This document shows positions 1 through 8,240 of a stretch of DNA of 15,800 bases, one piece after another. Below the pieces are notes generated by a model that worked only from the letters and a program-made list of their open reading frames with translations, ran no database searches and was not told the DNA's origin. Made by a program: the position numbers and the translations under genes. Source of the DNA: Candidatus Iainarchaeum sp. (GTDB lineage: Archaea > Iainarchaeota > Iainarchaeia > Iainarchaeales > JAAZKV01); NCBI GenBank assembly GCA_018651445.1, contig JABIDZ010000020.1, forward strand, positions 1 to 15,800. Direction: 5' to 3'. How positions within the stretch are numbered: position 1 is the stretch's first letter; each line of letters starts with the position of its first letter.

Positions 1-3000
1 CCTTCAGCAGTTAATACTGCGTCAGTTATTGTAACTAAAGGTACTGCGAACACATATGGTCTATTAATTTCTGTGTCTTGTGCGGTTAAAAGAGTAGCTA
101 CTCCTGCCCATAGGCTTCCGCCAAGTGCACTTTGTCCTAGCATTCCTGCTGTACCTGAAATCAAAATATTGCTCATAGAGTTTCCGCCTAAAAATCCCCC
201 GCCAAGGCCACCGCTAGATCTATTATTTCTTGTGTTATTAGTAGGAACTGCTAATAAGAAGCTTGCTGTTCCTTCATTATTCACTTGGTCGCGTAGTTGT
301 TGTTTTATTGAATCAGCGTATTCGCGTGTTCCCACTCGAACAAATTCTTGTGTGGCGTCGTTATAATTGTAAACTAATTTACTTTCAGGGTTAAGGACTG
401 GATCAATTATTGCCGAGTTTGAGCCAGTCTTTCTGAAAGAGGTTAATTCCCAGCTATTCATTGAACTTAAATATTTGTATTCGTGCATCTTTTTGCTTCC
501 ATCTGCGTCATCTTGTTCAATACTAATCCTTAATTTGTTTTCTTGCACCCATGCGCGTGTATTAAATCCTTTTGAAAGTTTTTTTGCGACCTTGTCAAAT
601 TCAGGTTCATATTGTAAATAAAGTAGGTTTGTAATTTTACTTTTGTCACCTGCGAAAGATGCTTTGCCTACTTTTTCACCAGTCGTTCCACTAACGTTTG
701 CTGTTGGAGAACCATAAACCATGAAGAATTCTGCGCCGTTCGTTTGGATTAACTCAACGTTTGCACCACTTCCATCACAAACACCTAATTGAGTACAAAA
801 ACCATTAGCTTTAACTCTTGTAATTGCTTGAGTAACTTTTTCTTCTGCAGTTCCAGTTGGCTTTTGTGTATCAGTATTTATATTATCTATTTCTGATTGG
901 AATGCTTCGAGATCATGTTTTGGTTCTCCTGCTAACACTTCTCTTAATTGTTCTAAAGTCAAATTATTTATTTCGTACGCGGGTTTGTTGGAATTAAATA
1001 ATCTTAAATCAATATGAAGCTCAAACTTATAATGACCTTTGTAGTATATGTTTGTGCCGAAGGATGTGTTATCGGTATATAGACCAGTTATATATAAACT
1101 ACGTTTGTTGATACTGGGCGAACCAAAGTGGGCAATTTGTCGTCCTTTTGCACCCGTAGCAACTGCTTTTTTAGTGTGTTCTTTCAAAGGTTCAATTAGG
1201 GTTCCATAAATTTCATACAATTCTTCTTCAGTATACTCTTCTCCTTCGCCATTGTTCTCTTTACATTCTTCGTCTATTGGAGTTGCCTTAAATGGGGATA
1301 TGCATCCGTTAATTTCGTTTAAGAAATTTTCTTTTAACCCAATGATTCTGTCAATTTCTTCCATTGGCTTACCATATACTACAGGTTCACTTAATGAGGG
1401 CACCGGATCGTTAGTAGCGTATATATATCTTTCTTCGTCTCCTTGACGCCCGGTAATTTTTAGGTCTGCTTGGCCATTAGAATAAATAGTTAATATTGAT
1501 TCTACTTGTGATTCAGCGTCTGTCGATTCAGCAACCATTGTTTGCTCGCGTCCATTTCCTGTTTCGGAGTTAACAATATTTAACATGTTAACATTAGCTG
1601 CTTCTTCATTAAACATATTCTTAAATAATCCTTTTGTAATTATCTCAAGTCCGCCAATTTTTGAATTTAATCTTTGATCCATTATTGCAGGAGTTAATTG
1701 TACTGGTTCTGGAGTAGATTCGGGCGGAGTGCTGTTGTCAACAAGTGGAGCTGCGGTTTCTGGAGCGGGTAGGTTTATAAGTACTAATGGTGGGTTTGTC
1801 TCGGTAGCAGGATCAACTATTCTTCGAGTGCGTAGTGTAGTGCGTCCGGTTAATTGTGGTACACTTGTTTGTGGAGTTGGACTCGTAGGTTGTGGGGTTA
1901 CGCTAGCGGGTGGTTGTACGGGCGGACTAGTTGGTGGAGTCACTGTAGGCGGTGTTACGCTAGTTGGTGCTGTGGCAATCTTACCATAAAACATATCAAG
2001 TAATGCTGTGGTATTAGCAGGTGGTATTGTTGCACCTGATTGATAATAACTTCCAGCTAAATTAAATTGTGCCAAAACTGCTTGTTTGCTTGTATTGATT
2101 ACTGAAGTTGCAAACACAGGGATTTCGCCTGCTGCTGATTTTGTTTGGAAATTATTAATTGCTGTTTCAAATAGCTCCATTTTTTTATTAAAGGTCTCTG
2201 CTTTTGCTTTTAGTTTTGTTTTTAACGTTGCCAAGTTTTTCTTTGCTTGTTCGTCTGTTTGGTTTTCAATGTCTTCAGTAGAAATTCTTCCAAGAGCCGC
2301 TTGTGCTTGTTGTTGAACTTTAATGTCTTTAGCATCGCCTCCAAGTGCATCAACTACGTTTATTAATTCTGAGTTAAGTGCTTTTTGTGCGGTCTGCATA
2401 TTTTTCCATGCTAAATCAATATTTCCGCGGATATAATTGTCAATTACGATATTTGCGTCATTATATTCTTTTGAAGCAATATTGAATGCGTTTGTTTCGC
2501 AAGCGGGATCTCCACTACAATTATTATAATTATAGGTGTATCTCTCAGTTATTTCTGCGCGAACTTTGCTCATCAAACCTATTTTTGTTGCTCCGGAAAA
2601 TAAATCGTATCTATACCCTGCAGCAGTCATTGCATCAGCAGATTCGTTAGAAACTTTTGCAGCATATTTTCGAGTTTGTTTTTGTAGAGTCTTATATGAA
2701 ATTTCTGCGTAAGCACCTGCTTTCTTTTCTTTTTCATTACCCCATAGCTTCTTTTCTCCATAAAGGGTTCCTTTGCTAGTAAACAATCCGGTTAAACCAC
2801 CTAGTAAAGCATTTCGCCATATTTGATCGTTGTCAAATTCTTCGTTTCCAGTCATAGTCGCATTAACATTTCTTTGTACACAATTATTTCGTAAATAAGC
2901 ACTATCCATTCCATCAAAATCATTGTATGGTGAATCGTAAACATCAAATTCATATCGAGATAATGAGAAGCAACCATCTGCTGAAAGTATTGCTTTTACA

Positions 3001-6000
3001 TTTCCAATTACTTCAAAAGAATCATTTCCTAGTCTTCCAAATACTAAATTATTATATGCTCCCGCAACGTCATTTTCCATTCTATTAATGATTACTTCTT
3101 TACTAGCTCCGCTAGCTAAAGTAAATGTAGTGTTATTTAATTGTAATTCGCTTTCTACGCGAAATGATGCTTCTACTGGACAATTATTTGTTATTGAGAA
3201 AGTACCTGTTTCTTCTTCACCAATAGTTAATAAATCGGTTCCAATAACCAAACAATCTGAATTCAATACATTCAAAGTATAATCCATTCCAATAGTAATT
3301 TCTTGGTCTGTTGAATCAGTTGGATTACTTGCACTAAAAACAATTGTTCCGCTAGTTTCTCCTGTGGTTCCACCATAAGGAGTAAACTTTATTGTAACTG
3401 GAACAATCTCGTCTTCAGTAATACTAGTCTTAAATGTTCGTGCATAAGCCTTGCTCAATTCAGTGTAAGCAGTTAATGATTGTGCAGAGAGTTTACCAAT
3501 TTGATTGTCGGTTGAATCAATTCTTGCACCTAAATTTTGTAAAGTAACTGATTGTCCTTCTACTCGACACTCGTTTTTAATTTCAAAACTAACTTCAATT
3601 TCTTCTCCTTGTGTAGAAGCTATCCAACTATCTTTTGTTATTGATAGACAAGCAGGGTCGTCAACGTCGTTTCCTAGACCAACTCTAATTGTTGCATCTA
3701 TCTCGCGGATCCATTCGTTGTACTCGTTTCCAACAGTAATTATAAATTTAGCATCAAGATCGTCTGCTGCAGGGATAACTGGTGCAGAAAATACTTTGAA
3801 ATTTATTTCTTCGTAGTCACTTGCCGCAATAGTTGTTCCAGCATAATTGTTAAACCAACTTTCTATTCGAGATTCTGATAAAAGCCCTTTTAATTTTCCA
3901 TCAAGTTTAATGTCTTTTATTTCTAAATCAAAACCAGTTTGATTCTCAATCTTTACAGTCTTCATGTCTTCAACTTGTGTTTGAGGATTAACAGTAAAAC
4001 TAAGTGTTTCTGGTGTAACTTCTACAACGTTTTCACTGATACTAAATTCAGTTTCGCTAGTAGCGTACTCTGGTTTTTCAACAGAGATCTTCAAGTTTTC
4101 TCCAGGTAATGCAGCAGGAACTTCTATTGAAGCAATTCCGAGTGCATTAGTAGTTGTTTCGTACAACTTATTGCTAAATCTATCATATAATTTAACGCTA
4201 GCATCGTTAATCTCTAAGTTGTTTTGTGAGTTGCGTGCTTTAAGAGTAATAGTCTGCATCTTACCAGATACAAGCACTGGCAAAGCCGTGCTAAACTCGT
4301 TGTCAACCATGAATTCGATTTTCATTGTTTTGTCTGAGGCGATATTAATTCCAAATGTTTTTTCAAGTAGTATAGTTGAGTCATCACGCAATCGTAGTTT
4401 CAAAGAACCATATCCTGTTTTTTGTGGTGTAACTTCAAGGCTACTAAAAGTAAATTCAGTTTCTTTTGGCATAGAACCATTTTCAATCCATTCGGTTTCA
4501 TAATTGTTAATGTTTGCGCTAATTGCTAAGTTATTTGGTTTTAACAAATTATAATTTCCAAGCAAAACATTGTCTTGGGCATTTTCAAGCTTAATCTTTG
4601 TTGAGTCAAATCCAACTCCTGACGCATTTAGCACTTTGATTCCAAGAACATATTTTGCGTTGTTTTGTGCGTCAAAACTAGTGTCAAAACCGGCTTTTAT
4701 TCCGTCCGGATCAGTGTAAGTTGCAGTAATACAAAAAGAGTTTTCTCCGTGTTCATCACACAAAGCTTCTGTTCCAACCCAAGCATAATATGGTTTTGTC
4801 AAAGCATATCTAGCGTGCTTTTGTGAGTTACTTTCAGTGCTACCAAGAACCATGTCTTCCGGGTCTCGTTCATAAGCACTATTTTCTACGCCCCAAGCTC
4901 GATAACCTATTTCGAGTAGTTCTTCTAGCTGAGCATTTTGTTTAATCCTAACTTTTACTCCTACGCGAATCTTTCCTTTTATGAATCCGTTTGCTGGCCA
5001 AGTTGCTTGTGCCCATTTACTTTCTTCTAAATTAAGTGCGTCATCATCAATACTAGTTCCTTTTGGAGGATGATAAGTACTTCCTTTTAATTGATAATTT
5101 TGTCCGGGAACTAATAATTCTTTAATATAAATTTTATCCATTTCTGTTTTTGAAACACTGTCTTTTCCTACGCGAACAAAGAAACCAAGTTCGTCATATA
5201 ATTTTGGAGCAGTGATTTCAAACATTGCAATATATTCTTCTCCGGGTTGTACTCGTAAAGCTTTTGAATCGTTTTTATAAAAGCCAAGTGGTTCAATAAG
5301 CAGTTCTTCTCTTGGAGGTCGAGAAAGAGTAACATCAAAGTTAATTGTTCCGTCTCCAATAACGCTCTTTGGAATAGTCATATAAGATTCGTAACCTTCT
5401 TTTTCAATTACCGCGTAAACTCTTTGACCAGCTTTAACTGCAAAATTAATATTTCCTGTGTTCTCTTCAATAATTCTTCTTCCACTAACCTTAGTGTTTG
5501 CGTAGTCTTCAAATAATTGTACTTCTGCAAATTGTAGTGCATCTCCGTCCTTGTCTTTAACGTTAATATTTACATTCCCCCAAGGTACTTCGAGTTGTAC
5601 AACAAACTCTTCTTTGTCAATAGTAGTAAACGCTTTTGCATTACTCCAACCACTATAAGCGCCTTTGAAAGCAAATACTTTGTATTGTTCGTCTGTATCA
5701 GAATAACTTACTGGATCCCAAAAAGCATTTCCGTCAAGATTAGTTGTTTTTGTAGTATAACCTAATTTGTAACTATCCTCGCTAGTTTCTGCAAAAATCA
5801 TTGCTCGTGCGAATTGAACTGGCTTTCCTTCTTGATCAATTACTTTGATAGCTAGTTCTCCGCCACAATTTCCTGTGTCGCGAACAAGATTTAATTGTAC
5901 TGTGTCTCCGATTTCTACAGCTGCAGAGTCACTACAATACCCATCTTCGGTAGCAATTACAACAAATTCCCCATCTTCTGCAAGTGTGAATTCAACAATT

Positions 6001-7094
6001 CCGTTGGTATCTGTTCGGTCATTGTCTAATTGACTAGAACCTTTTTTCAAAGTAACAAGTACATCATCTGCATCGCGTAAATCTTTTGCCACACTAACCA
6101 TTATTTTTCCAACAATGTCTTTTGTCAACGCAATGCTAGTAGTTGCGTCATTTAAACTAGAAACGCTAACTGGATCTGATCTCTCCGATTTATAACCAAG
6201 CTCTTGTTTTGATTCGAACGTATAATCTCCTTCTGGTAAATCAAAAACGGCGGTTCCATTGCTACTCGTAACGGTGTCTTCTGGATAATAACTATTGCTT
6301 GTTCGATAAGCGCTAACACGAACATTCTCATTAATCGCAACGTCGTTATAAGTTAAATTAACAATCGCGCGTCCGTTTACAACCGGAGCAATTTCTGTTA
6401 ATGTGATTGTTGTAACCGAGTCATTAATTGTTTCTGTTGCTCGCTCATATTTTGTAGACGTAATATTCAAAGTTAATGTTCCACAATCACTTGGAACGCT
6501 AACATTTGTTGTCCCATCATAAATAGTTTCGTTAGCAGGAGCTGTTCCGCTAGAACAAGAATAAGTCAAACTTAATTCGTCGTTAATAAGTGTTCCATAA
6601 CTACTAACAAATTGAATTGTTTTTCCACTAAAACTAATATTGTTTATTGGTAAAATAATTGTCGCGTCTGTTGCTACCGAATCAATTTTTATTGGTTCGA
6701 CCGATTTCATCTCTCCTTTCTCAGCTGTCACACTAACCGTGTAACCAAGTGGCACATTAATTTCGTCTACTAAACCAAATGCATTTGAATAATAAGTTTG
6801 ATCAATTCCTTGTAGTGTAATGGTTGCTCCGTCAACGCCATTTCCAAGTGCGTCAACAACACTTAATTGTAATGTCGCTTCTTGTCCGCCACCAATAACT
6901 CCAAAAGCACTTACTCCTGCGAGTAAAACCAAAATCAGAATAATGATTAATAACAATGCAAAGCTAGGAACAACGTTGTCGATTTTGTCAACAACTTTGT
7001 AGATAGGTATATGCGCGTCGATCTTGTCGAGCATGGAATACCATTTTTCTTCCATCGAGAAATAGATATCTCTCAGCTTTTCTCCTACACCCAT
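1..7094 (-). CDS. Giant membrane-anchored modular surface protein A (3' end cut by window)
   Basis: The frame is open from the ATG at 7094 to the window edge (2364 codons, no stop seen); a TAG directly precedes the ATG, so this start is the first possible one. Residues 1-43 form a Lys/Asp/Glu-rich cytoplasmic head, 44-62 one hydrophobic helix, and the rest should lie outside the cell (signal-anchor topology). Domains: six carboxypeptidase-regulatory-like/Ig-like modules at about 73-595, the second with C180/C204; an unnamed domain at about 596-925 with HPP (675-677), YRAW (731-734) and C779/C788; another regulatory-like module at about 926-1018; a sandwich at 1022-1140; three Cys-framed modules (C1149/C1176, C1281/C1305, C1375/C1405); a helical stretch at about 1420-1688; a Pro/Thr-rich linker at about 1689-1802; and a C-terminal domain. 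More than 20 N-x-S/T sequons occur. I see no catalytic motif. It is colinear with protein B at 9049-15800. A structural or adhesive fibre is the likely role (inference). Confidence 0.9.
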   Translation of the reverse strand, partial: MGVGEKLRDIYFSMEEKWYSMLDKIDAHIPIYKVVDKIDNVVPSFALLLIIILILVLLAGVSAFGVIGGGQEATLQLSVVDALGNGVDGATITLQGIDQTYYSNAFGLVDEINVPLGYTVSVTAEKGEMKSVEPIKIDSVATDATIILPINNISFSGKTIQFVSSYGTLINDELSLTYSCSSGTAPANETIYDGTTNVSVPSDCGTLTLNITSTKYERATETINDSVTTITLTEIAPVVNGRAIVNLTYNDVAINENVRVSAYRTSNSYYPEDTVTSSNGTAVFDLPEGDYTFESKQELGYKSERSDPVSVSSLNDATTSIALTKDIVGKIMVSVAKDLRDADDVLVTLKKGSSQLDNDRTDTNGIVEFTLAEDGEFVVIATEDGYCSDSAAVEIGDTVQLNLVRDTGNCGGELAIKVIDQEGKPVQFARAMIFAETSEDSYKLGYTTKTTNLDGNAFWDPVSYSDTDEQYKVFAFKGAYSGWSNAKAFTTIDKEEFVVQLEVPWGNVNINVKDKDGDALQFAEVQLFEDYANTKVSGRRIIEENTGNINFAVKAGQRVYAVIEKEGYESYMTIPKSVIGDGTINFDVTLSRPPREELLIEPLGFYKNDSKALRVQPGEEYIAMFEITAPKLYDELGFFVRVGKDSVSKTEMDKIYIKELLVPGQNYQLKGSTYHPPKGTSIDDDALNLEESKWAQATWPANGFIKGKIRVGVKVRIKQNAQLEELLEIGYRAWGVENSAYERDPEDMVLGSTESNSQKHARYALTKPYYAWVGTEALCDEHGENSFCITATYTDPDGIKAGFDTSFDAQNNAKYVLGIKVLNASGVGFDSTKIKLENAQDNVLLGNYNLLKPNNLAISANINNYETEWIENGSMPKETEFTFSSLEVTPQKTGYGSLKLRLRDDSTILLEKTFGINIASDKTMKIEFMVDNEFSTALPVLVSGKMQTITLKARNSQNNLEINDASVKLYDRFSNKLYETTTNALGIASIEVPAALPGENLKISVEKPEYATSETEFSISENVVEVTPETLSFTVNPQTQVEDMKTVKIENQTGFDLEIKDIKLDGKLKGLLSESRIESWFNNYAGTTIAASDYEEINFKVFSAPVIPAADDLDAKFIITVGNEYNEWIREIDATIRVGLGNDVDDPACLSITKDSWIASTQGEEIEVSFEIKNECRVEGQSVTLQNLGARIDSTDNQIGKLSAQSLTAYTELSKAYARTFKTSITEDEIVPVTIKFTPYGGTTGETSGTIVFSASNPTDSTDQEITIGMDYTLNVLNSDCLVIGTDLLTIGEEETGTFSITNNCPVEASFRVESELQLNNTTFTLASGASKEVIINRMENDVAGAYNNLVFGRLGNDSFEVIGNVKAILSADGCFSLSRYEFDVYDSPYNDFDGMDSAYLRNNCVQRNVNATMTGNEEFDNDQIWRNALLGGLTGLFTSKGTLYGEKKLWGNEKEKKAGAYAEISYKTLQKQTRKYAAKVSNESADAMTAAGYRYDLFSGATKIGLMSKVRAEITERYTYNYNNCSGDPACETNAFNIASKEYNDANIVIDNYIRGNIDLAWKNMQTAQKALNSELINVVDALGGDAKDIKVQQQAQAALGRISTEDIENQTDEQAKKNLATLKTKLKAKAETFNKKMELFETAINNFQTKSAAGEIPVFATSVINTSKQAVLAQFNLAGSYYQSGATIPPANTTALLDMFYGKIATAPTSVTPPTVTPPTSPPVQPPASVTPQPTSPTPQTSVPQLTGRTTLRTRRIVDPATETNPPLVLINLPAPETAAPLVDNSTPPESTPEPVQLTPAIMDQRLNSKIGGLEIITKGLFKNMFNEEAANVNMLNIVNSETGNGREQTMVAESTDAESQVESILTIYSNGQADLKITGRQGDEERYIYATNDPVPSLSEPVVYGKPMEEIDRIIGLKENFLNEINGCISPFKATPIDEECKENNGEGEEYTEEELYEIYGTLIEPLKEHTKKAVATGAKGRQIAHFGSPSINKRSLYITGLYTDNTSFGTNIYYKGHYKFELHIDLRLFNSNKPAYEINNLTLEQLREVLAGEPKHDLEAFQSEIDNINTDTQKPTGTAEEKVTQAITRVKANGFCTQLGVCDGSGANVELIQTNGAEFFMVYGSPTANVSGTTGEKVGKASFAGDKSKITNLLYLQYEPEFDKVAKKLSKGFNTRAWVQENKLRISIEQDDADGSKKMHEYKYLSSMNSWELTSFRKTGSNSAIIDPVLNPESKLVYNYNDATQEFVRVGTREYADSIKQQLRDQVNNEGTASFLLAVPTNNTRNNRSSGGLGGGFLGGNSMSNILISGTAGMLGQSALGGSLWAGVATLLTAQDTEINRPYVFAVPLVTITDAVLTAE
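84..218 (-). other. Glycine-rich hydrophobic stretch near the visible end of protein A
   Basis: Residues about 2293-2337 combine GGLGGGFLGG with alternating Gly/Ala/Ser and Leu/Ile/Met and almost no charge. It might be a second membrane-interacting segment, a buried glycine-rich core or an assembly interface. The window ends 27 codons later, so its distance to the true C-terminus is unknown. Confidence 0.5.
1689..2030 (-). other. Pro/Thr-rich linker in protein A
   Basis: Residues about 1689-1802 are dominated by Pro, Thr, Ser and Val, most densely at 1707-1748 with repeated TPP and SPP units. This is typical of extended, often O-glycosylated spacers in surface proteins. It separates the helical segment from the C-terminal domain. 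Confidence 0.75.
2031..2837 (-). other. Helical, charged segment of protein A
   Basis: Residues about 1420-1688 change character from beta-type modules to Ala/Lys/Glu/Gln-rich sequence with long helix-forming stretches, especially 1550-1650. It contains a C-x5-C pair (C1526, C1532). There is no counterpart at this point in protein B. Coiled-coil formation is plausible but was not computed. Confidence 0.55.
2880..3650 (-). repeat. Three tandem Cys-framed beta modules in protein A
   Basis: Each module opens with Cys plus a hydrophobic strand (ACLSI, DCLVI, GCFSL) and about 24-30 residues later has a hydrophobic strand ending Asn-x-Cys (IKNEC, ITNNC, LRNNC). The pairs are C1149/C1176, C1281/C1305 and C1375/C1405. 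The spacing suits a disulfide bridging neighbouring strands of a beta sandwich (inference). Protein B has three matching modules. Confidence 0.7.
4320..5312 (-). other. Unnamed YRAW/Cys-pair domain in protein A
   Basis: Residues about 596-925 do not look like the flanking regulatory-like repeats. Landmarks are HPPKG at 675-679, IGYRAWG at 729-735 followed by RDPED, and a close Cys pair C779/C788 ending in SFCI. The same landmarks occur in the same order in protein B (SPPNG, WYRAWA, RDPTS, then a Cys pair ending SFCIS). I do not recognise a named family. Confidence 0.6.
6909..6965 (-). other. Single membrane anchor of protein A
   Basis: Residues 44-62 are an uninterrupted run of Leu, Ile, Val and Ala, preceded by a 43-residue head with several Lys, Asp and Glu residues and followed by Gly/Ser and then beta-rich modules. 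There is no cleavable-signal pattern, so this reads as a signal-anchor with the N-terminus inside and about 2,300 residues outside. Confidence 0.85.
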
Positions 7095-7097
7095 CTA

Positions 7098-7102
7098 ATC
7101 AC
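7098..7102 (-). promoter_or_regulatory. Possible ribosome-binding site of protein A
   Basis: GTGAT lies 3 bases upstream of the ATG at 7094, within the stop codon context that ends the open frame. It partly matches the archaeal GGTGAT consensus, but the spacing is short, so this is a weak call. Confidence 0.35.
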
Positions 7103-7143
7103 TAGTACAAATTAATTTGTATACATTAATACTTAATAATTAG

Positions 7144-7155
7144 TTTATATAAATA
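7144..7155 (-). promoter_or_regulatory. TATA-box promoter for protein A
   Basis: On the minus strand this reads TATTTATATAAA, a strong match to the archaeal TATA box (TTTATATA core at 7153-7146). A start site about 25 bases downstream would fall near 7120, giving a leader of roughly 25 bases before the ATG at 7094. The region between is very AT-rich. This suggests A has its own promoter and is not only co-transcribed with dinD. Confidence 0.55.
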
Positions 7156-7247
7156 CTTTGTGGTCTCTTGGCTGGGCAAGAATTCCAAGCACACAATGCA
7201 CAATCTGGTGATGTGTTGAAGTAGCAATCCTTCGGGCGATTTATTGG

Positions 7248-8210
7248 TTATAACTTTTCTAGCTCCTTAAGAAAAGCTTTTTTTGTTTTGCGGTCAAAAT
7301 CGCCTTTTTCATATCTTTGCCAGGCTTTCTCAATTTTTTCTGTAAAAACAGAATCTTTCTTTGAATCATTAGCTAATTTGTCAGATTTATTTAGGTGCAT
7401 TTTTCTATCTTCTTTTTTGAGTTTATCCTTTAATTTTTTTAAATCCTGTTCTGGAGAAAGCTCTTCAGGAACGATTTTATTCTTTGCTAACAATCCACGC
7501 ACCTCAGAGTTATTTTTCACATGTTCGCCAGTGATTCTCTCTTCGCCATCTAATGAGTTTTGTTTAACATTAAAATTTGTAATTTCCGTCGCTAAATTCT
7601 TTGCAGTGATAGTTATTGTCGGAAGAAAATCTGCAAGCGGTCGGTTTTTTGGTATCTTCAATTTTTGTTTCATTTGTATTGTTGTCTTACCTCCAAACAA
7701 GGCTTTGTCTCCCTTACTTCTGATTCTAGCAAAACCTTTTTCATCTACTCCTCGCTCATAAATGAGTTTGGATAATTCTGTTTCTGATGCAGTTAATTTC
7801 TTTCTAGCTTTGATTCTTTCAAGAAGAGAAATTCTTTCTTCAATCAATTCTTGTTTTCTTGTTTGAACTGCAAAATAACTCTGAGCGAAAGCGATTTCTT
7901 CTTTTCGCGGATCTCCATTTTGTGCTATTAGGTAACATGCATAACGCGTAAGTAGAATATCTTTAATTTCTCGTTTAGTGTTGGAGCCTATTGACACCAT
8001 TTTGTTGACGTCAACAAAATGGTCTGTAATAGTTTGGTTAGAATTTTTGCATGCTTTTTGGGCTTTTTTAATAATTATTTCAAAATTTCGCCATTCAGTA
8101 TAACCAAGCAATTTCTGTAAATCTCGTGCAAACCAAAATTCGATGCCATTTTTTTCATAAGCAAAGTCTTCAAATGATTTTATTAATTCGGTTATTATTC
8201 TTTTTTCCAT
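7248..8210 (-). CDS. dinD: DinD-family DNA-damage-inducible-type protein
   Basis: The 320-residue product matches the DinD family across its length. The N-terminal BRO-N/KilA-type region (about 20-120) contains FWFARDLQKLLGY, EWRNF (39-43), the hallmark RYACYLIAQNGDPRK (89-103) and QTRKQELIEER (116-126). The C-terminal part has YERGVDEKGF (151-160), IRSKGDKALFGG (163-174), RPLADFLPT (190-198), KNLATEITNFNV (204-215) and the GEHVKNN block (228-234). E. coli DinD (about 274 aa) is SOS-induced and reported to inhibit RecA activities in vitro; whether that applies here is unknown. Residues from about 265 on form a Lys-rich tail longer than the usual protein. The ATG at 8210 is chosen because an in-frame TGA directly precedes it. 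The family is mainly bacterial, so horizontal acquisition is likely (inference). Confidence 0.93.
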   Translation of the reverse strand: MEKRIITELIKSFEDFAYEKNGIEFWFARDLQKLLGYTEWRNFEIIIKKAQKACKNSNQTITDHFVDVNKMVSIGSNTKREIKDILLTRYACYLIAQNGDPRKEEIAFAQSYFAVQTRKQELIEERISLLERIKARKKLTASETELSKLIYERGVDEKGFARIRSKGDKALFGGKTTIQMKQKLKIPKNRPLADFLPTITITAKNLATEITNFNVKQNSLDGEERITGEHVKNNSEVRGLLAKNKIVPEELSPEQDLKKLKDKLKKEDRKMHLNKSDKLANDSKKDSVFTEKIEKAWQRYEKGDFDRKTKKAFLKELEKL

Positions 8211-8230
8211 TCATTAATCTTCTTCAGAGA

Positions 8231-8240
8231 GAAAATAAAA
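8231..8240 (-). promoter_or_regulatory. Possible TATA box of dinD, suggesting a leaderless transcript
   Basis: The minus strand reads TTTTATTTTC centred about 26 bases upstream of the ATG at 8210, the usual TATA-to-start distance in archaea. No good GGTG-type ribosome site precedes the ATG. Together this fits leaderless or near-leaderless initiation. The box overlaps one arm of a palindrome, AAAAGCTTTT (8237-8246). Confidence 0.3.

Larger units (their letters stand above)
7095..7247. other. Gap between dinD and protein A
   Basis: The half next to protein A (7095-7156) is an AT-rich promoter region. The half next to dinD (about 7157-7247) is noticeably richer in G and C and holds small inverted repeats: CTTGG 7167-7171 with CCAAG 7185-7189, and a short CC-TTCG-GG hairpin near 7229-7236. 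I see no tRNA cloverleaf, no credible ORF and no clear oligo-T terminator for dinD. Confidence 0.4.

Noticed and set aside
1729..1989. 86-residue Gly/Val-rich plus-strand ORF
   Set aside because: It is the antisense shadow of the Pro/Thr-rich linker of protein A; ACC/CCT-type codons read backwards give Gly and Val.
1..7094. Enzymatic function (carboxypeptidase) for the giant proteins
   Set aside because: The modules resemble the non-catalytic regulatory-like fold only; no zinc-binding HxxE or other catalytic motif is visible.
7157..7247. Possible small RNA or tRNA in the G/C-richer part of the gap
   Set aside because: Only 4-5 bp inverted repeats are present; no cloverleaf, CCA-adjacent acceptor stem or conserved loop sequence could be found.
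7288..7761. 157-residue plus-strand ORF
   Set aside because: It is entirely antisense to dinD, whose family match is clear; the translation is Ser/Phe-rich, as expected from the reverse of Lys/Glu-rich coding sequence, and resembles nothing known to me.
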